From contig DPRR01000006.1 of the NCBI GenBank assembly GCA_003538625.1, forward strand, positions 372,001 through 436,000: DNA of 64,000 bases. The letters are read 5' to 3'. This DNA is from Ignavibacteriales bacterium (lineage in GTDB: Bacteria > Bacteroidota > Ignavibacteria > Ignavibacteriales > Ignavibacteriaceae). Below are positions 52,030 to 60,734 of this stretch, piece after piece; the first letter of the stretch is position 1; the number at the start of each line of letters is the position of its first letter. The translations under genes and the position numbers were made by a program. Under the pieces are notes generated by a model. The model saw nothing but the letters and a program-made list of their open reading frames with translations, was not told the DNA's origin and did not search any database.

Positions 52030-52791
52030 ATGCGTCCATACATCCTTGCAGAAAATAATTGGTATGATATTAAAGACCGTGTTATCGATCTGGCAGTTTT
52101 ACCCTGGGGCGCTGTTGAAGCACATAATTATCACCTTCCCTACTCTGCTGATATTATTGAGTCTGATAGCATTGCCGCCGCTGCTGCTGAAAAAGCTTTT
52201 AATAATGGTGCAAAAATTATTGTTCTGCCGGCAATCCCTTATGGTGTAAATACAGGTCAGTCTGATATCAAACTTGATATGAACATAAATCCCTCCACTC
52301 AGTATGCAATACTTAATGATTTAATAGAGGTACTTAACCGACAGAATATTTATAAACTGCTTATCCTTAACGGACACGGCGGTAATGATTTTAAACCACT
52401 GCTTAGAGAACTGGGATTAAAATATCCAAAAATGTTTTTAAGTTATTGCAACTGGTTCAGCACATTACCAAAAGAAAAATATTTTGAACATAACGGCGAT
52501 CATGCAGATGAAATGGAAACCAGTTTGCTTTTACATCTTGCGCCTCATCTTGTTCTTCCCTTAAGTAAAGCAGGCGCGGGATCAGCAAAAAAGATTAAGA
52601 TAAGCGGAATACAGGAAGGCTGGGCCTGGACTGAGAGAAAATGGTCCAAAGTTACAGATGATACAGGAATTGGAAATCCCGTAAAGGCCTCAAAAGAAAA
52701 AGGAGAAAAATATTTTAATGATGTGGTGGATAAAGTTGCACAGCTTTTTATTGAAATTGCAAAAGCAAACGTGAATGATTTATATGAATAA
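52030..52791 (+). CDS. Creatininase-family amidohydrolase
   Basis: 253-residue metal-dependent amidase of the creatininase / MftE-like family. Motifs: L-P-W-G-A-V-E-A-H-N-Y-H-L-P near residue 25 (metal-binding Glu and His), L-N-G-H-G-G-N-D near 118, and G-D-H-A-D-E-M-E-T-S near 155 with the catalytic Glu. The family cleaves cyclic or linear amides, for example creatinine, formamides or peptides in cofactor maturation; the substrate here is unknown. Its leader comes from repeat copy 2. No cofactor genes are adjacent. Confidence 0.87.
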   Translation: MRPYILAENNWYDIKDRVIDLAVLPWGAVEAHNYHLPYSADIIESDSIAAAAAEKAFNNGAKIIVLPAIPYGVNTGQSDIKLDMNINPSTQYAILNDLIEVLNRQNIYKLLILNGHGGNDFKPLLRELGLKYPKMFLSYCNWFSTLPKEKYFEHNGDHADEMETSLLLHLAPHLVLPLSKAGAGSAKKIKISGIQEGWAWTERKWSKVTDDTGIGNPVKASKEKGEKYFNDVVDKVAQLFIEIAKANVNDLYE

Positions 52792-52826
52792 ATCTGTTAA
52801 ATATTAATCAAACTTAATAACTGATG

Positions 52827-52936
52827 TTACGCACAATTGATAAAAACCTTCGAGGTTTTCTGAAATAATAAAGAATTATTCTATTATTTTAACTGCTTTT
52901 TTAGCCAAACCTCGAAGGTTTCACTGATTAGCGTAA
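52827..52936. repeat. MITE-like element with AAACCTTCGAGGTTT ends
   Basis: About 110 bases bounded by TTACGC and its complement GCGTAA. Inside them lie exact 15-bp inverted repeats, AAACCTTCGAGGTTT (52844-52858) and its complement (52907-52921), separated by 48 AT-rich bases. It contains no ORF. Size and inverted ends suggest a non-autonomous mobile element or a dispersed hairpin. Confidence 0.65.
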
Positions 52937-52964
52937 GGTGAGTTAATAAATAAATTTTTTGCGA

Positions 52965-53531
52965 ATGAACTACAAAATAAATGATGATGTTTTTAACTTT
53001 TTTCCTGCGTTAGAAACTGAACGACTTTTTCTAATGGAGTTTAAGAAAAGTGACGCAGTAGAATTATTTAAAATGCGTTCCGATCATAGTATCCTTAAAT
53101 ATCTGGATAGAGATCCTCACAAGTCTGTCGAAGAATCAGAAATAATGATTGATAAAATGATTCAGTCCTTCAAAAATAAAGAAGGCATCAACTGGATAAT
53201 TAGAAAAAAAGATACTAAGGATGTAATTGGCTACATAGGTTATTGGAGAATGATAAAAGAAAATGTACGAGCAGAAATAGGATATGCAATGAAGCCAGAA
53301 TACTGGGGCAATGGCTATATGAATGAAGCGTTATCTAAAGTAATTGATTTTGGATTTAATAAATTATGCCTGCATAGTATCGAAGGAAATGTTAATCCCG
53401 GTAACGAAAAATCTATAAAGCTGTTAGAAAAATCCGGATTCAGGAAAGAAGCTTATTTTAGAGAAGATTATTTTTACAACGGAAAATTTATAGATACTGC
53501 AATTTATAGTCTGCTGGAAACTGATATCTAA
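52965..53531 (+). CDS. GNAT acetyltransferase, RimJ/RimL type
   Basis: 188-residue acetyltransferase of the ribosomal-protein-alanine / spermidine acetyltransferase-like branch. It has L-E-T-E-R-L-F-L-like opening residues (here A-L-E-T-E-R-L-F-L), I-G-Y-I-G-Y-W, E-I-G-Y-A-M-K-P-E-Y-W-G-N-G-Y, and V-N-P-G-N-E-K-S-I-K-L-L-E-K-S-G-F. The exact acceptor is unknown. I chose the ATG at 52965 rather than a TTG two codons earlier. The upstream 110-base repeat ends 28 bases before it. Confidence 0.9.
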   Translation: MNYKINDDVFNFFPALETERLFLMEFKKSDAVELFKMRSDHSILKYLDRDPHKSVEESEIMIDKMIQSFKNKEGINWIIRKKDTKDVIGYIGYWRMIKENVRAEIGYAMKPEYWGNGYMNEALSKVIDFGFNKLCLHSIEGNVNPGNEKSIKLLEKSGFRKEAYFREDYFYNGKFIDTAIYSLLETDI

Positions 53532-53612
53532 ATTTCTAATAGTTACAAACATACTTTTCAACTACAGCAGTAAGGCTTCAAAATTTGGACTATTAATACT
53601 GGATACACAAAT

Positions 53613-53975
53613 ATGAATCTAAAAGAAAAAGCGAACGAATTGCAGGAATATTTTTCACCAAAAGTAATCGGCGAAGTAAATGACGTATACATAAAAGTAG
53701 CAAAAATAAAAGGGGGAAAAATCCCATGGCATAATCACAAAGATGAAGATGAGCTGTTTTATATTATCGAAGGAAGTCTGCTTTTTGAAATTGAAGGGAA
53801 GGATAGTTTTGTTATGAACGAAGGGGATGTTTTTATTGTAAAAAAAGGGACTAACCACAGGGTATCTTCTGACAATGAATGTAAAGTTATGTTGATAGAA
53901 AATAAATCCACTTTGCATACCGGAGATGTTAAAACTGATATAACTAAAAGTATAGAAGATCAATTAAAGGATTAA
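53613..53975 (+). CDS. Cupin-domain protein
   Basis: 120-residue single-domain cupin. The first cupin motif is I-P-W-H-N-H-K-D-E-D-E-L-F-Y-I-I-E-G, with two His and one Glu as metal ligands. The second is G-D-V-F-I-V-K-K-G-T-N-H-R-V, with the third His. Such proteins bind a metal and act as small-molecule enzymes or sensors. No linked pathway genes point to a substrate. A hairpin terminator lies 64 bases downstream. Confidence 0.88.
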   Translation: MNLKEKANELQEYFSPKVIGEVNDVYIKVAKIKGGKIPWHNHKDEDELFYIIEGSLLFEIEGKDSFVMNEGDVFIVKKGTNHRVSSDNECKVMLIENKSTLHTGDVKTDITKSIEDQLKD

Positions 53976-54039
53976 CACAAATTTCAACGATGTCAATACA
54001 AGTTCAAGTAATCAGGTTCAAATAATATTCATATTAAAT

Positions 54040-54064
54040 AAGATTAATGCCGCATTAATCTTTT
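54040..54064 (+). terminator. Hairpin terminator after the cupin gene
   Basis: Ten-bp stem AAGATTAATG / CATTAATCTT with a CCG loop, ending in TTTT. AT-rich, so weaker than the others in the window. Confidence 0.6.
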
Positions 54065-54085
54065 CATATTAACCGCAAACAACCT

Positions 54086-54093
54086 TAAATTTG
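54086..54093 (+). promoter_or_regulatory. -7 box upstream of the M1 peptidase gene
   Basis: TAAATTTG at the Bacteroidota -7 consensus, 36 bases before the ATG at 54130. A TTTT at 54061-54064 is about 21 bases upstream, only roughly the -33 box. Confidence 0.45.
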
Positions 54094-54129
54094 ATTAACT
54101 AAATCTTCTACTTTGATAAAGGGATCGAC

Positions 54130-56424
54130 ATGAAAAATTTCTTATTTACCGCATTGTTCATTCTGCTTTCACTACAATTTTCACAGGCTCAGAATTTTAA
54201 CTCATACAATAAAGGATCAGAGTACTGCAGCCAGAATAAAATCCGGTCTTCAAATATTGATCCTGCTCTAAACGTAACGGCAGATATTCAGCATTCATTT
54301 AATGCAATTAATTACAAATTAAATTTAGATTTATTCAACTGTTTTATTTCTCCTTACCCAAAAAGTTTTACAGGTTCTGTAATCTTAACATTTCAGGTTG
54401 ATTCGACTTTAAATTTTATAAAACTAAATGCAGTTAACAGTTCGCTTGTTATTGATTCTGTAAGATTAGCAGGCGTTTCGTTTTCTCATTCATCTAACAT
54501 TCTTACCATAAATCTTAATAGAACTTATAATGTTGGCGAAACTGCACAGGTTAAAATTTATTACAAACACAATAATGTTACTGATGGTGCATTGTATGTG
54601 AGCAACGGATTTTTATTTACAGATTGTGAACCCGAAGGTGCAAGAAAATGGTTCCCCTGCTGGGATAAACCTTCGGACAAAGCTACCCTGGATTTAACAG
54701 CGCGTGTTCCGGCAACAGTAAAACTTGGCTCCAATGGTTATCTTGCTGATTCAACAAGAAATGTTGACACTATTTATTACAACTGGATCAGTAATGATCC
54801 TGTAGCTACTTATTTAATGGTGATGACGGGAAAAGTAAATTACAATCTTGATATTGTTTACTGGAATAAAATTTCAAATCCAAACGATAGCATTCCAATT
54901 CGTTTTTATTGGAATCAGGGTGAAAATGTTAGCGCACTGAATAGTATGAAAATTAAAGTTCCGCAAATGATGACAACCTATTCGCAATTATTTGGTGAAC
55001 ATCCTTTTGAAAAAAATGGTTTTGCGACTTTGAACAATCAGTTTGTGTGGGGCGGAATGGAAAATCAAACGTTAACAAGTTTGTGTCCCAATTGCTGGGA
55101 TGAAAGTTTAATCGCTCACGAGTTTGCTCATCAGTGGTTTGGTGATATGATTACCTGCGCAACCTGGGCAGATATCTGGCTTAACGAAGGTTTTGCAACT
55201 TACACAGAAGCGCTCTGGCTGGAACATTTGTACGGATATTCATCTTACAAATCTGATATTGTTAGTGATGCTTCAACCTATTTATCCAGCAATCCCGGCT
55301 GGGCAATTTCTGATCCAAACTGGGCTATTGTTACTCCAAATGTAAATACACTTTTTAATTATGCCATCACTTATATGAAGGGTGCCTGTGTGCTTCATCT
55401 TTTAAGATATGTTATGGGTGATGCTGATTTCTTTGATGGTTTATACAGTTACGCCAACGATCCTGACTTAAAATATAAAAGCGCTGTTATTCCTGATTTT
55501 AAAGAACATATGAGCACCGCTTATGGTGAAGATTTATCCTGGTTTTTTGATGAATGGATTTATCAGCCCAATCATCCTGTTTATCAAAATCAATATTGGT
55601 TTCAGAATATATCAACAGGCATCTGGGAAGTCGGTTTTGTTGCCAGACAAACTCAGACAAATTCTTCATTTCATAAAATGCCGATAGAAATAAAATTATC
55701 TTTTTCAACCGGCGCAGATACAACAATAAGAGTAATGAATGATTCAAACAATCAAATCTATAGCTGGAATTTTAACAGACAGCCTGTCAGTATCGTATTT
55801 GATCCGTCGAATAATATTGTTTTAAAAACTGCTACCCTTTCGGTAATTCCGCCTTTACCTGTTGAACTGACAAGTTTTAGTGCATCGGTAATTAATAATT
55901 CGGTGGTACTAAATTGGATTACTGCAACCGAGTTAAATAATTATGGATTTGAAATTGAGAAAACATCGTCTTTAACTGCAATTCCGGTTTGGGAGAATAT
56001 TGGATTTGTTAATGGTAATGGCACTACAAGCTCGCCAAGCATCTACACTTTTAATGATACTAAAGTTACTGCTGGTAAATATTTGTACAGACTTAAACAA
56101 ATAGATAACAATGGATCATATAAATATTCAAATGAAATTGAAGTTGATTTCAGTTTGCCGAATAAATATGAGTTGGAACAAAATTTCCCAAATCCGTTTA
56201 ATCCAATTACAACAATTAAGTATCAAATTCCGGTCAGTGGAATCGTAACTTTAACAGTCTTCAATACATTGGGACAGGAAGTATTGCAACTAGTGAACGG
56301 ATTACAGCAAGCCGGTATTCATGAAGTTAAGTTTGATGGAACAAATTTGACGAGCGGAATTTATTTTTATCAACTTGAAAGTGGTACGTTTAATCAAATA
56401 AGAAAATTAGTTTTAATAAAATAG
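54130..56424 (+). CDS. Secreted M1-family aminopeptidase with T9SS sorting domain
   Basis: 764-residue zinc metallopeptidase. A signal peptide ends at about residue 21. The exopeptidase motif G-G-M-E-N is at 308-312 (GAMEN equivalent). The zinc site H-E-F-A-H at 330-334 with the third ligand Glu353 in N-E-G-F-A is complete. Residues ~575-670 are the fibronectin-like linker (V-E-L-T-S-F-S-A-S-V ... Y-R-L-K-Q-I-D), and the last ~80 residues the sorting domain QNFPNPFNPITTIKYQ with terminal RKLVLIK. It probably trims peptides at the cell surface or outside. It is the only T9SS cargo here with a recognisable enzyme. Confidence 0.94.
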   Translation: MKNFLFTALFILLSLQFSQAQNFNSYNKGSEYCSQNKIRSSNIDPALNVTADIQHSFNAINYKLNLDLFNCFISPYPKSFTGSVILTFQVDSTLNFIKLNAVNSSLVIDSVRLAGVSFSHSSNILTINLNRTYNVGETAQVKIYYKHNNVTDGALYVSNGFLFTDCEPEGARKWFPCWDKPSDKATLDLTARVPATVKLGSNGYLADSTRNVDTIYYNWISNDPVATYLMVMTGKVNYNLDIVYWNKISNPNDSIPIRFYWNQGENVSALNSMKIKVPQMMTTYSQLFGEHPFEKNGFATLNNQFVWGGMENQTLTSLCPNCWDESLIAHEFAHQWFGDMITCATWADIWLNEGFATYTEALWLEHLYGYSSYKSDIVSDASTYLSSNPGWAISDPNWAIVTPNVNTLFNYAITYMKGACVLHLLRYVMGDADFFDGLYSYANDPDLKYKSAVIPDFKEHMSTAYGEDLSWFFDEWIYQPNHPVYQNQYWFQNISTGIWEVGFVARQTQTNSSFHKMPIEIKLSFSTGADTTIRVMNDSNNQIYSWNFNRQPVSIVFDPSNNIVLKTATLSVIPPLPVELTSFSASVINNSVVLNWITATELNNYGFEIEKTSSLTAIPVWENIGFVNGNGTTSSPSIYTFNDTKVTAGKYLYRLKQIDNNGSYKYSNEIEVDFSLPNKYELEQNFPNPFNPITTIKYQIPVSGIVTLTVFNTLGQEVLQLVNGLQQAGIHEVKFDGTNLTSGIYFYQLESGTFNQIRKLVLIK

Positions 56425-56550
56425 AATAAATTCATTTGTTTATGAACCAAGATTTTAAACTGTATTTATAATGAGATCATTCTTTTAATAAGTTTTAAAG
56501 ATTCAGTATTTTAGTAATTATTTATTAAAAAATTTAGTGAGTTAATTTTA

Positions 56551-58776
56551 ATGACAACAAAAATTATATGGACAAAAATTGATGAAGCTCCTGCTTTAGC
56601 AACTTATTGTTTACTACCAATCGTAAAATCTTTTGTAAAAGATACAGGAATTGAGATAGAGACAAAGGATATTTCACTTGCGGGCAGAATAATTGCAAAC
56701 TTTCCGGAAAATTTAACAGAAGATCAAAAAATTCCTGATTATCTTACTGAACTTGGGGACATAGCAAAGACTCCTGAAGCAAATATTATTAAGCTTCCAA
56801 ACATCAGTGCGTCAAATCCACAACTGCACGAAGCTATTAAGGAATTACAGTCAAAAGGCTACAAAATTCCTGATTACCCTGATGAACCAGTAAATGATGA
56901 AGAAAAAGTTTTAAAGGAAAGATTTTCAAAAGTACTTGGATCTGCCGTAAATCCCGTGCTAAGAGAAGGAAACTCAGACCGACGTGCTGCAGCATCCGTT
57001 AAAAAGTTTGCTCAAAAACATCCTCATAAAATGATGAAGCCCTGGCCTCAATCCGGATCAAAAACCCGTGTTGCACATATGACACAAAAAGATTTTTATG
57101 GTACTGAAAAATCTGTCACACTTGATAAAGATGACTCAGTTAATATTGAATTCATTGATAAAAATGGAAAGTCAACCCTCCTAAAAGAAAAACTAAAACT
57201 GCTTAGCGGTGAAGTTATCGATGCATCAGTAATGAATGTTAAAGAGTTAAGAAAATTTTACGCCGAACAAATTGCAGAAGCAAAAAAAGATAATGTTCTT
57301 CTATCGCTTCATTTAAAAGCAACAATGATGAAAATTTCTGATCCGATAATGTTCGGGCATGCTGTTTATGTTTACTTTAAAGATGTACTTGACAAACATT
57401 CACAAACGCTAAAGGAAATTGGAGCTAATGTAAACAACGGGCTTATGGATATACTTGAAAAAATTAAAAAACTTCCCGATGATACAAGAAAACAAATTGA
57501 AGATGATATAAATAAAGTTTACGAGTACCAGCCTGAACTTGCAATGGTTGATTCGCGACTCGGAAAAACAAATTTGCATGTTCCAAATGATGTTATCGTT
57601 GATGCTTCGATGCCGAATGTTGTTCGCGATGGCGGAAAAATGTGGAATAAAAAAGATGAACTTCAGGATTGTATTGCAATGATACCGGATCGTTGTTATG
57701 CAACTATTTATCAGGAAATCATTGAGGATGCAAAAGTTAAAGGTCAGTTTGATCCTTCAACGATGGGTGCAGTTTCCAATGTAGGTTTAATGGCACAGAA
57801 AGCTGAAGAATACGGATCACATGATAAAACTTTTGAAGCTAAAGCTGATGGTATTATCCGTGTGGTAAATTCTGCTGGAAAAACTTTGCTTGAGCAGAGC
57901 GTAGAAAACGGAGATATTTTTAGAATGTGCCAGGCAAAAGATGAACCAATAAAAGATTGGGTTAAACTTGCAGTACATAGAGCAAAAGCATCATCCACTC
58001 CGGCAATTTTCTGGCTTGATGATAACAGAGCACATGATAGAGAAATTATCGCAAAAGTGAAAAAGTATCTTCCGGAGCACGATACAAAAGGTCTTGAAAT
58101 AAAAATTATGAGACCTGTAGATGCAATGAAATATACTTTGGAAAGAACAAGAAAAGGGTTGGATACTATTTCAGTAACGGGAAATGTACTCCGTGATTAC
58201 CTGACAGATCTGTTTCCTATTCTGGAATTAGGAACCAGCGCCAGAATGCTTTCGATTGTTCCACTGTTAAATGGCGGCGGATTATTTGAAACCGGTGCCG
58301 GTGGTTCTGCTCCAAAACACGTACAGCAGTTATTAAAAGAAAATCATTTAAGATGGGATTCACTCGGTGAGTATTGTGCACTCGTACCCTCGTTTGAAAT
58401 GATCGCAGATAAAACGGGCAATGCAAAAGCTGCTCTTCTGGCTGAAACACTGGATACAGCAATTGGTAAATATTTAGAAAACGCACGTTATCCTTCACGC
58501 AAAGCCGGCGAAATTGATAATCGCGGAAGCTCTTTCTATCTTGCAAACTACTGGGCGCAGGCTTTAGCCGAACAAAATAAAGATCAAGAATTAAAATCAA
58601 GATTTGTAAAAATCTATGAAGAGTTGAGAAAAAATGAAGATAAAATTGTAAATGATTTGATTTCAGTTCAGGGAAAACCGGTGGATATTGGCGGTTATTA
58701 TCTGCCCGATGATGAGAAAGCTTATAAAGTTATGCGACCAAGTATAATTCTAAATAAAATAATAGATGAGATGTAG
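56551..58776 (+). CDS. icd: Isocitrate dehydrogenase (NADP+), monomeric type
   Basis: 741-residue monomeric NADP-isocitrate dehydrogenase (IDH-II), converting isocitrate to 2-oxoglutarate in the TCA cycle. The N-terminus I-I-W-T-K-I-D-E-A-P-A-L-A-T-Y, L-R-E-G-N-S-D-R-R-A-A, and the long A-T-M-M-K-I-S-D-P-I-M-F-G-H segment are family hallmarks. The size excludes the ~400-residue dimeric type. It is a stand-alone gene followed by a bidirectional terminator. Confidence 0.96.
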   Translation: MTTKIIWTKIDEAPALATYCLLPIVKSFVKDTGIEIETKDISLAGRIIANFPENLTEDQKIPDYLTELGDIAKTPEANIIKLPNISASNPQLHEAIKELQSKGYKIPDYPDEPVNDEEKVLKERFSKVLGSAVNPVLREGNSDRRAAASVKKFAQKHPHKMMKPWPQSGSKTRVAHMTQKDFYGTEKSVTLDKDDSVNIEFIDKNGKSTLLKEKLKLLSGEVIDASVMNVKELRKFYAEQIAEAKKDNVLLSLHLKATMMKISDPIMFGHAVYVYFKDVLDKHSQTLKEIGANVNNGLMDILEKIKKLPDDTRKQIEDDINKVYEYQPELAMVDSRLGKTNLHVPNDVIVDASMPNVVRDGGKMWNKKDELQDCIAMIPDRCYATIYQEIIEDAKVKGQFDPSTMGAVSNVGLMAQKAEEYGSHDKTFEAKADGIIRVVNSAGKTLLEQSVENGDIFRMCQAKDEPIKDWVKLAVHRAKASSTPAIFWLDDNRAHDREIIAKVKKYLPEHDTKGLEIKIMRPVDAMKYTLERTRKGLDTISVTGNVLRDYLTDLFPILELGTSARMLSIVPLLNGGGLFETGAGGSAPKHVQQLLKENHLRWDSLGEYCALVPSFEMIADKTGNAKAALLAETLDTAIGKYLENARYPSRKAGEIDNRGSSFYLANYWAQALAEQNKDQELKSRFVKIYEELRKNEDKIVNDLISVQGKPVDIGGYYLPDDEKAYKVMRPSIILNKIIDEM

Positions 58777-58806
58777 TTTAAACACAAATGGATTTTAAAC
58801 TAATTA

Positions 58807-58843
58807 TAAAACGGATAGAGATAATTTTTCTATCCGTTTTATT
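58807..58843. terminator. Bidirectional terminator between icd and the YciI gene
   Basis: Twelve-bp stem AAAACGGATAGA / TCTATCCGTTTT separated by GATAATTTT, with T runs in both reading directions. It lies between convergent genes. Confidence 0.88.
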
Positions 58844-58847
58844 TAAA

Positions 58848-59153
58848 CTATTCATCAACTAATTCCGGGTTTAAGTGAAGCTCCCATTCATCAACATGAT
58901 TGAGCATTAACACACCATTTTTCACAAACGGATCATCCTTAAATAAATTTCTTAATGAACTCTCACTTTTTCCTAAAGCTACAACTAAAACTTTTGAAGC
59001 ATCCGTAAGCGGCCCGTACATACTTACTTTGCCTTGTAAAAATATTTTATCAAAAAACTTAGCATGATTCTCCCATTTATCCTGATCGTGAAAACTCTTT
59101 TCCTGTTGATAGTTTGGGCCCTGTTCAAATGTCAGCAAAAATGTTCTGTTCAC
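58848..59153 (-). CDS. YciI-like protein
   Basis: 101-residue protein with the YciI (DGPF/ferredoxin-like) fold: F-L-L-T-F-E-Q-G-P-N, a H-A-K-F-F-D-K-I-F helix, G-K-V-S-M-Y-G-P-L-T-D and the D-P-F-V-K-N-G-V motif near residue 78. Relatives are possible small enzymes or sensor subunits; function unknown. Translation starts at GTG with AGGAAA upstream. It follows the histidine ammonia-lyase gene by 15 bases, so the two are probably co-transcribed. Confidence 0.82.
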   Translation of the reverse strand: MNRTFLLTFEQGPNYQQEKSFHDQDKWENHAKFFDKIFLQGKVSMYGPLTDASKVLVVALGKSESSLRNLFKDDPFVKNGVLMLNHVDEWELHLNPELVDE

Positions 59154-59168
59154 TTTTGATTTCCTTTC

Positions 59169-60734
59169 TTATTGAATCTTAATTTTTTTGGTTACTTCAC
59201 TCAACAGAATATTTTCAGTTATTAGTGATTTTATTTTTTCAATGTCTTTATATATTATCCTGTCATTTTCTAATGCAGAAACTTTTTTTCTTACAGTATC
59301 AAATGCGATCCTGTTTCCTTTTCCGGGTTTTAAATTTTTATGAAATTCCAATCCCTGGCAGGCTGTCAAAATTTCTATCGCTAAAACTGCCTGAACATTT
59401 TTTAAGATCTGAAAACATTTTCTTGCAGCGATCGATCCCATTGAATTATGATCTTCCTGATTTGCAGAAGTCGGAATTGAATCTACGCTTGCAGGATGCG
59501 CAAGTACTTTATTTTCTGATACAAGCGCAGCTGAGGTATATTGAGCAATCATCAAACCTGAATTTAGACCGCCATTCTTTGCAAGAAATCTTGGCAAACT
59601 GCTTAACGAACCATTTAACATTCTTTCTGTTCGGCGTTCGGAAACACTTGCATATTCTGAAAGAGCAATTGCCATAAAATCCATTGCTAGTGCTATTGGC
59701 TGACCATGAAAATTACCGCCTTCAAGATGCGCTTCATCATCAGGAAAGATTAAAGGATTATCATTTACAGAATTGAGTTCAATCTCAACCCGGGAACAAA
59801 CATAATCAATCGAATCTCTGGAAGCCCCATGAATTTGCGGAATACAACGAATCGAATATGAATCCTGAACACGAGGATCATTTTTTCTGTGGGATTCACG
59901 AATCTCACTTCCTTTAATCATTGCAAGAATATTTTTTGCAACCGCGATTTGTCCAGGAAAAGGTCTAAGTTTATGTAATCGTAAATCGAATGCATTGTCT
60001 GTACCACGTAAAGTTTCATGAGATAAAGCTCCAGCTATATCTGTAATCTTTTCAAGTTTTTTTGATTCAATACAAATGTATGATGCAAAGGCAGTCATCA
60101 TTTGGGTGCCGTTAATTAAGGCTAATCCTTCTTTAGCAGCAAGCTTAATCGGAGTCAATCCAAATTTCTTTAACGCAACAGATGATTTTAAAACTTTAAC
60201 TTTGTGTTGATCATCTTTCATCACATCATTATAAATCTGTGCTTCACCTTTGCCAATCATAGCAAGAACAAGATGAGAAAGCGGCGCAAGATCTCCGCTA
60301 GAGCCTACTGAACCTTGAGAAGGAATTACAGGAATGATGTTGTTGTTTATCATCTCAATTAATAGTTCAAGTGTTTCCAAACGGATTCCCGAATGTCCGC
60401 TTGCAAGTGCATTGACACGGAGCAGCATCATCGTCTTTACTATAAATGGCGGAAGCGGATCACCAACCCCGGTTGAGTGGCTTACAATCAAATTTTCCTG
60501 AAGTTTTTCAATATCATTTTTAGAGATTGAAACATTTGCAAACTCACCAAATCCGGTTGTTACTCCATATATCACTTTACCTTCATCAACCCACTTATCT
60601 ATAAGTTTGCGTGCTTTAATTACATTTTTTTTAGATTCGTTTGATAAAGAAACGATTGAATTATCTTTTAAGAAGAATTCAATTTTATCTAAGGTTAATG
60701 ATTTGCCATCAATGATTAACTTTTTACGAGTCAT
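59169..60734 (-). CDS. hutH: Histidine ammonia-lyase (canonical, Ser-Ser-Gly triad)
   Basis: 521-residue MIO-dependent lyase that deaminates histidine to urocanate. Catalytic Tyr56 in I-Y-G-V-T-T-G-F-G, the histidine-selecting Ser85-His86 pair in L-I-V-S-H, the cofactor triad Ser145-Ser146-Gly147 in G-S-V-G-S-S-G-D-L-A-P, and N-Q-E-D-H are all present. That set favours histidine over tyrosine or phenylalanine. No hutU, hutI or hutG is nearby. It overlaps the hflX 3' end by 11 bases. Differs from the lyase at 10873-12396 in cofactor triad and C-terminal motif. Confidence 0.9.
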   Translation of the reverse strand: MTRKKLIIDGKSLTLDKIEFFLKDNSIVSLSNESKKNVIKARKLIDKWVDEGKVIYGVTTGFGEFANVSISKNDIEKLQENLIVSHSTGVGDPLPPFIVKTMMLLRVNALASGHSGIRLETLELLIEMINNNIIPVIPSQGSVGSSGDLAPLSHLVLAMIGKGEAQIYNDVMKDDQHKVKVLKSSVALKKFGLTPIKLAAKEGLALINGTQMMTAFASYICIESKKLEKITDIAGALSHETLRGTDNAFDLRLHKLRPFPGQIAVAKNILAMIKGSEIRESHRKNDPRVQDSYSIRCIPQIHGASRDSIDYVCSRVEIELNSVNDNPLIFPDDEAHLEGGNFHGQPIALAMDFMAIALSEYASVSERRTERMLNGSLSSLPRFLAKNGGLNSGLMIAQYTSAALVSENKVLAHPASVDSIPTSANQEDHNSMGSIAARKCFQILKNVQAVLAIEILTACQGLEFHKNLKPGKGNRIAFDTVRKKVSALENDRIIYKDIEKIKSLITENILLSEVTKKIKIQ

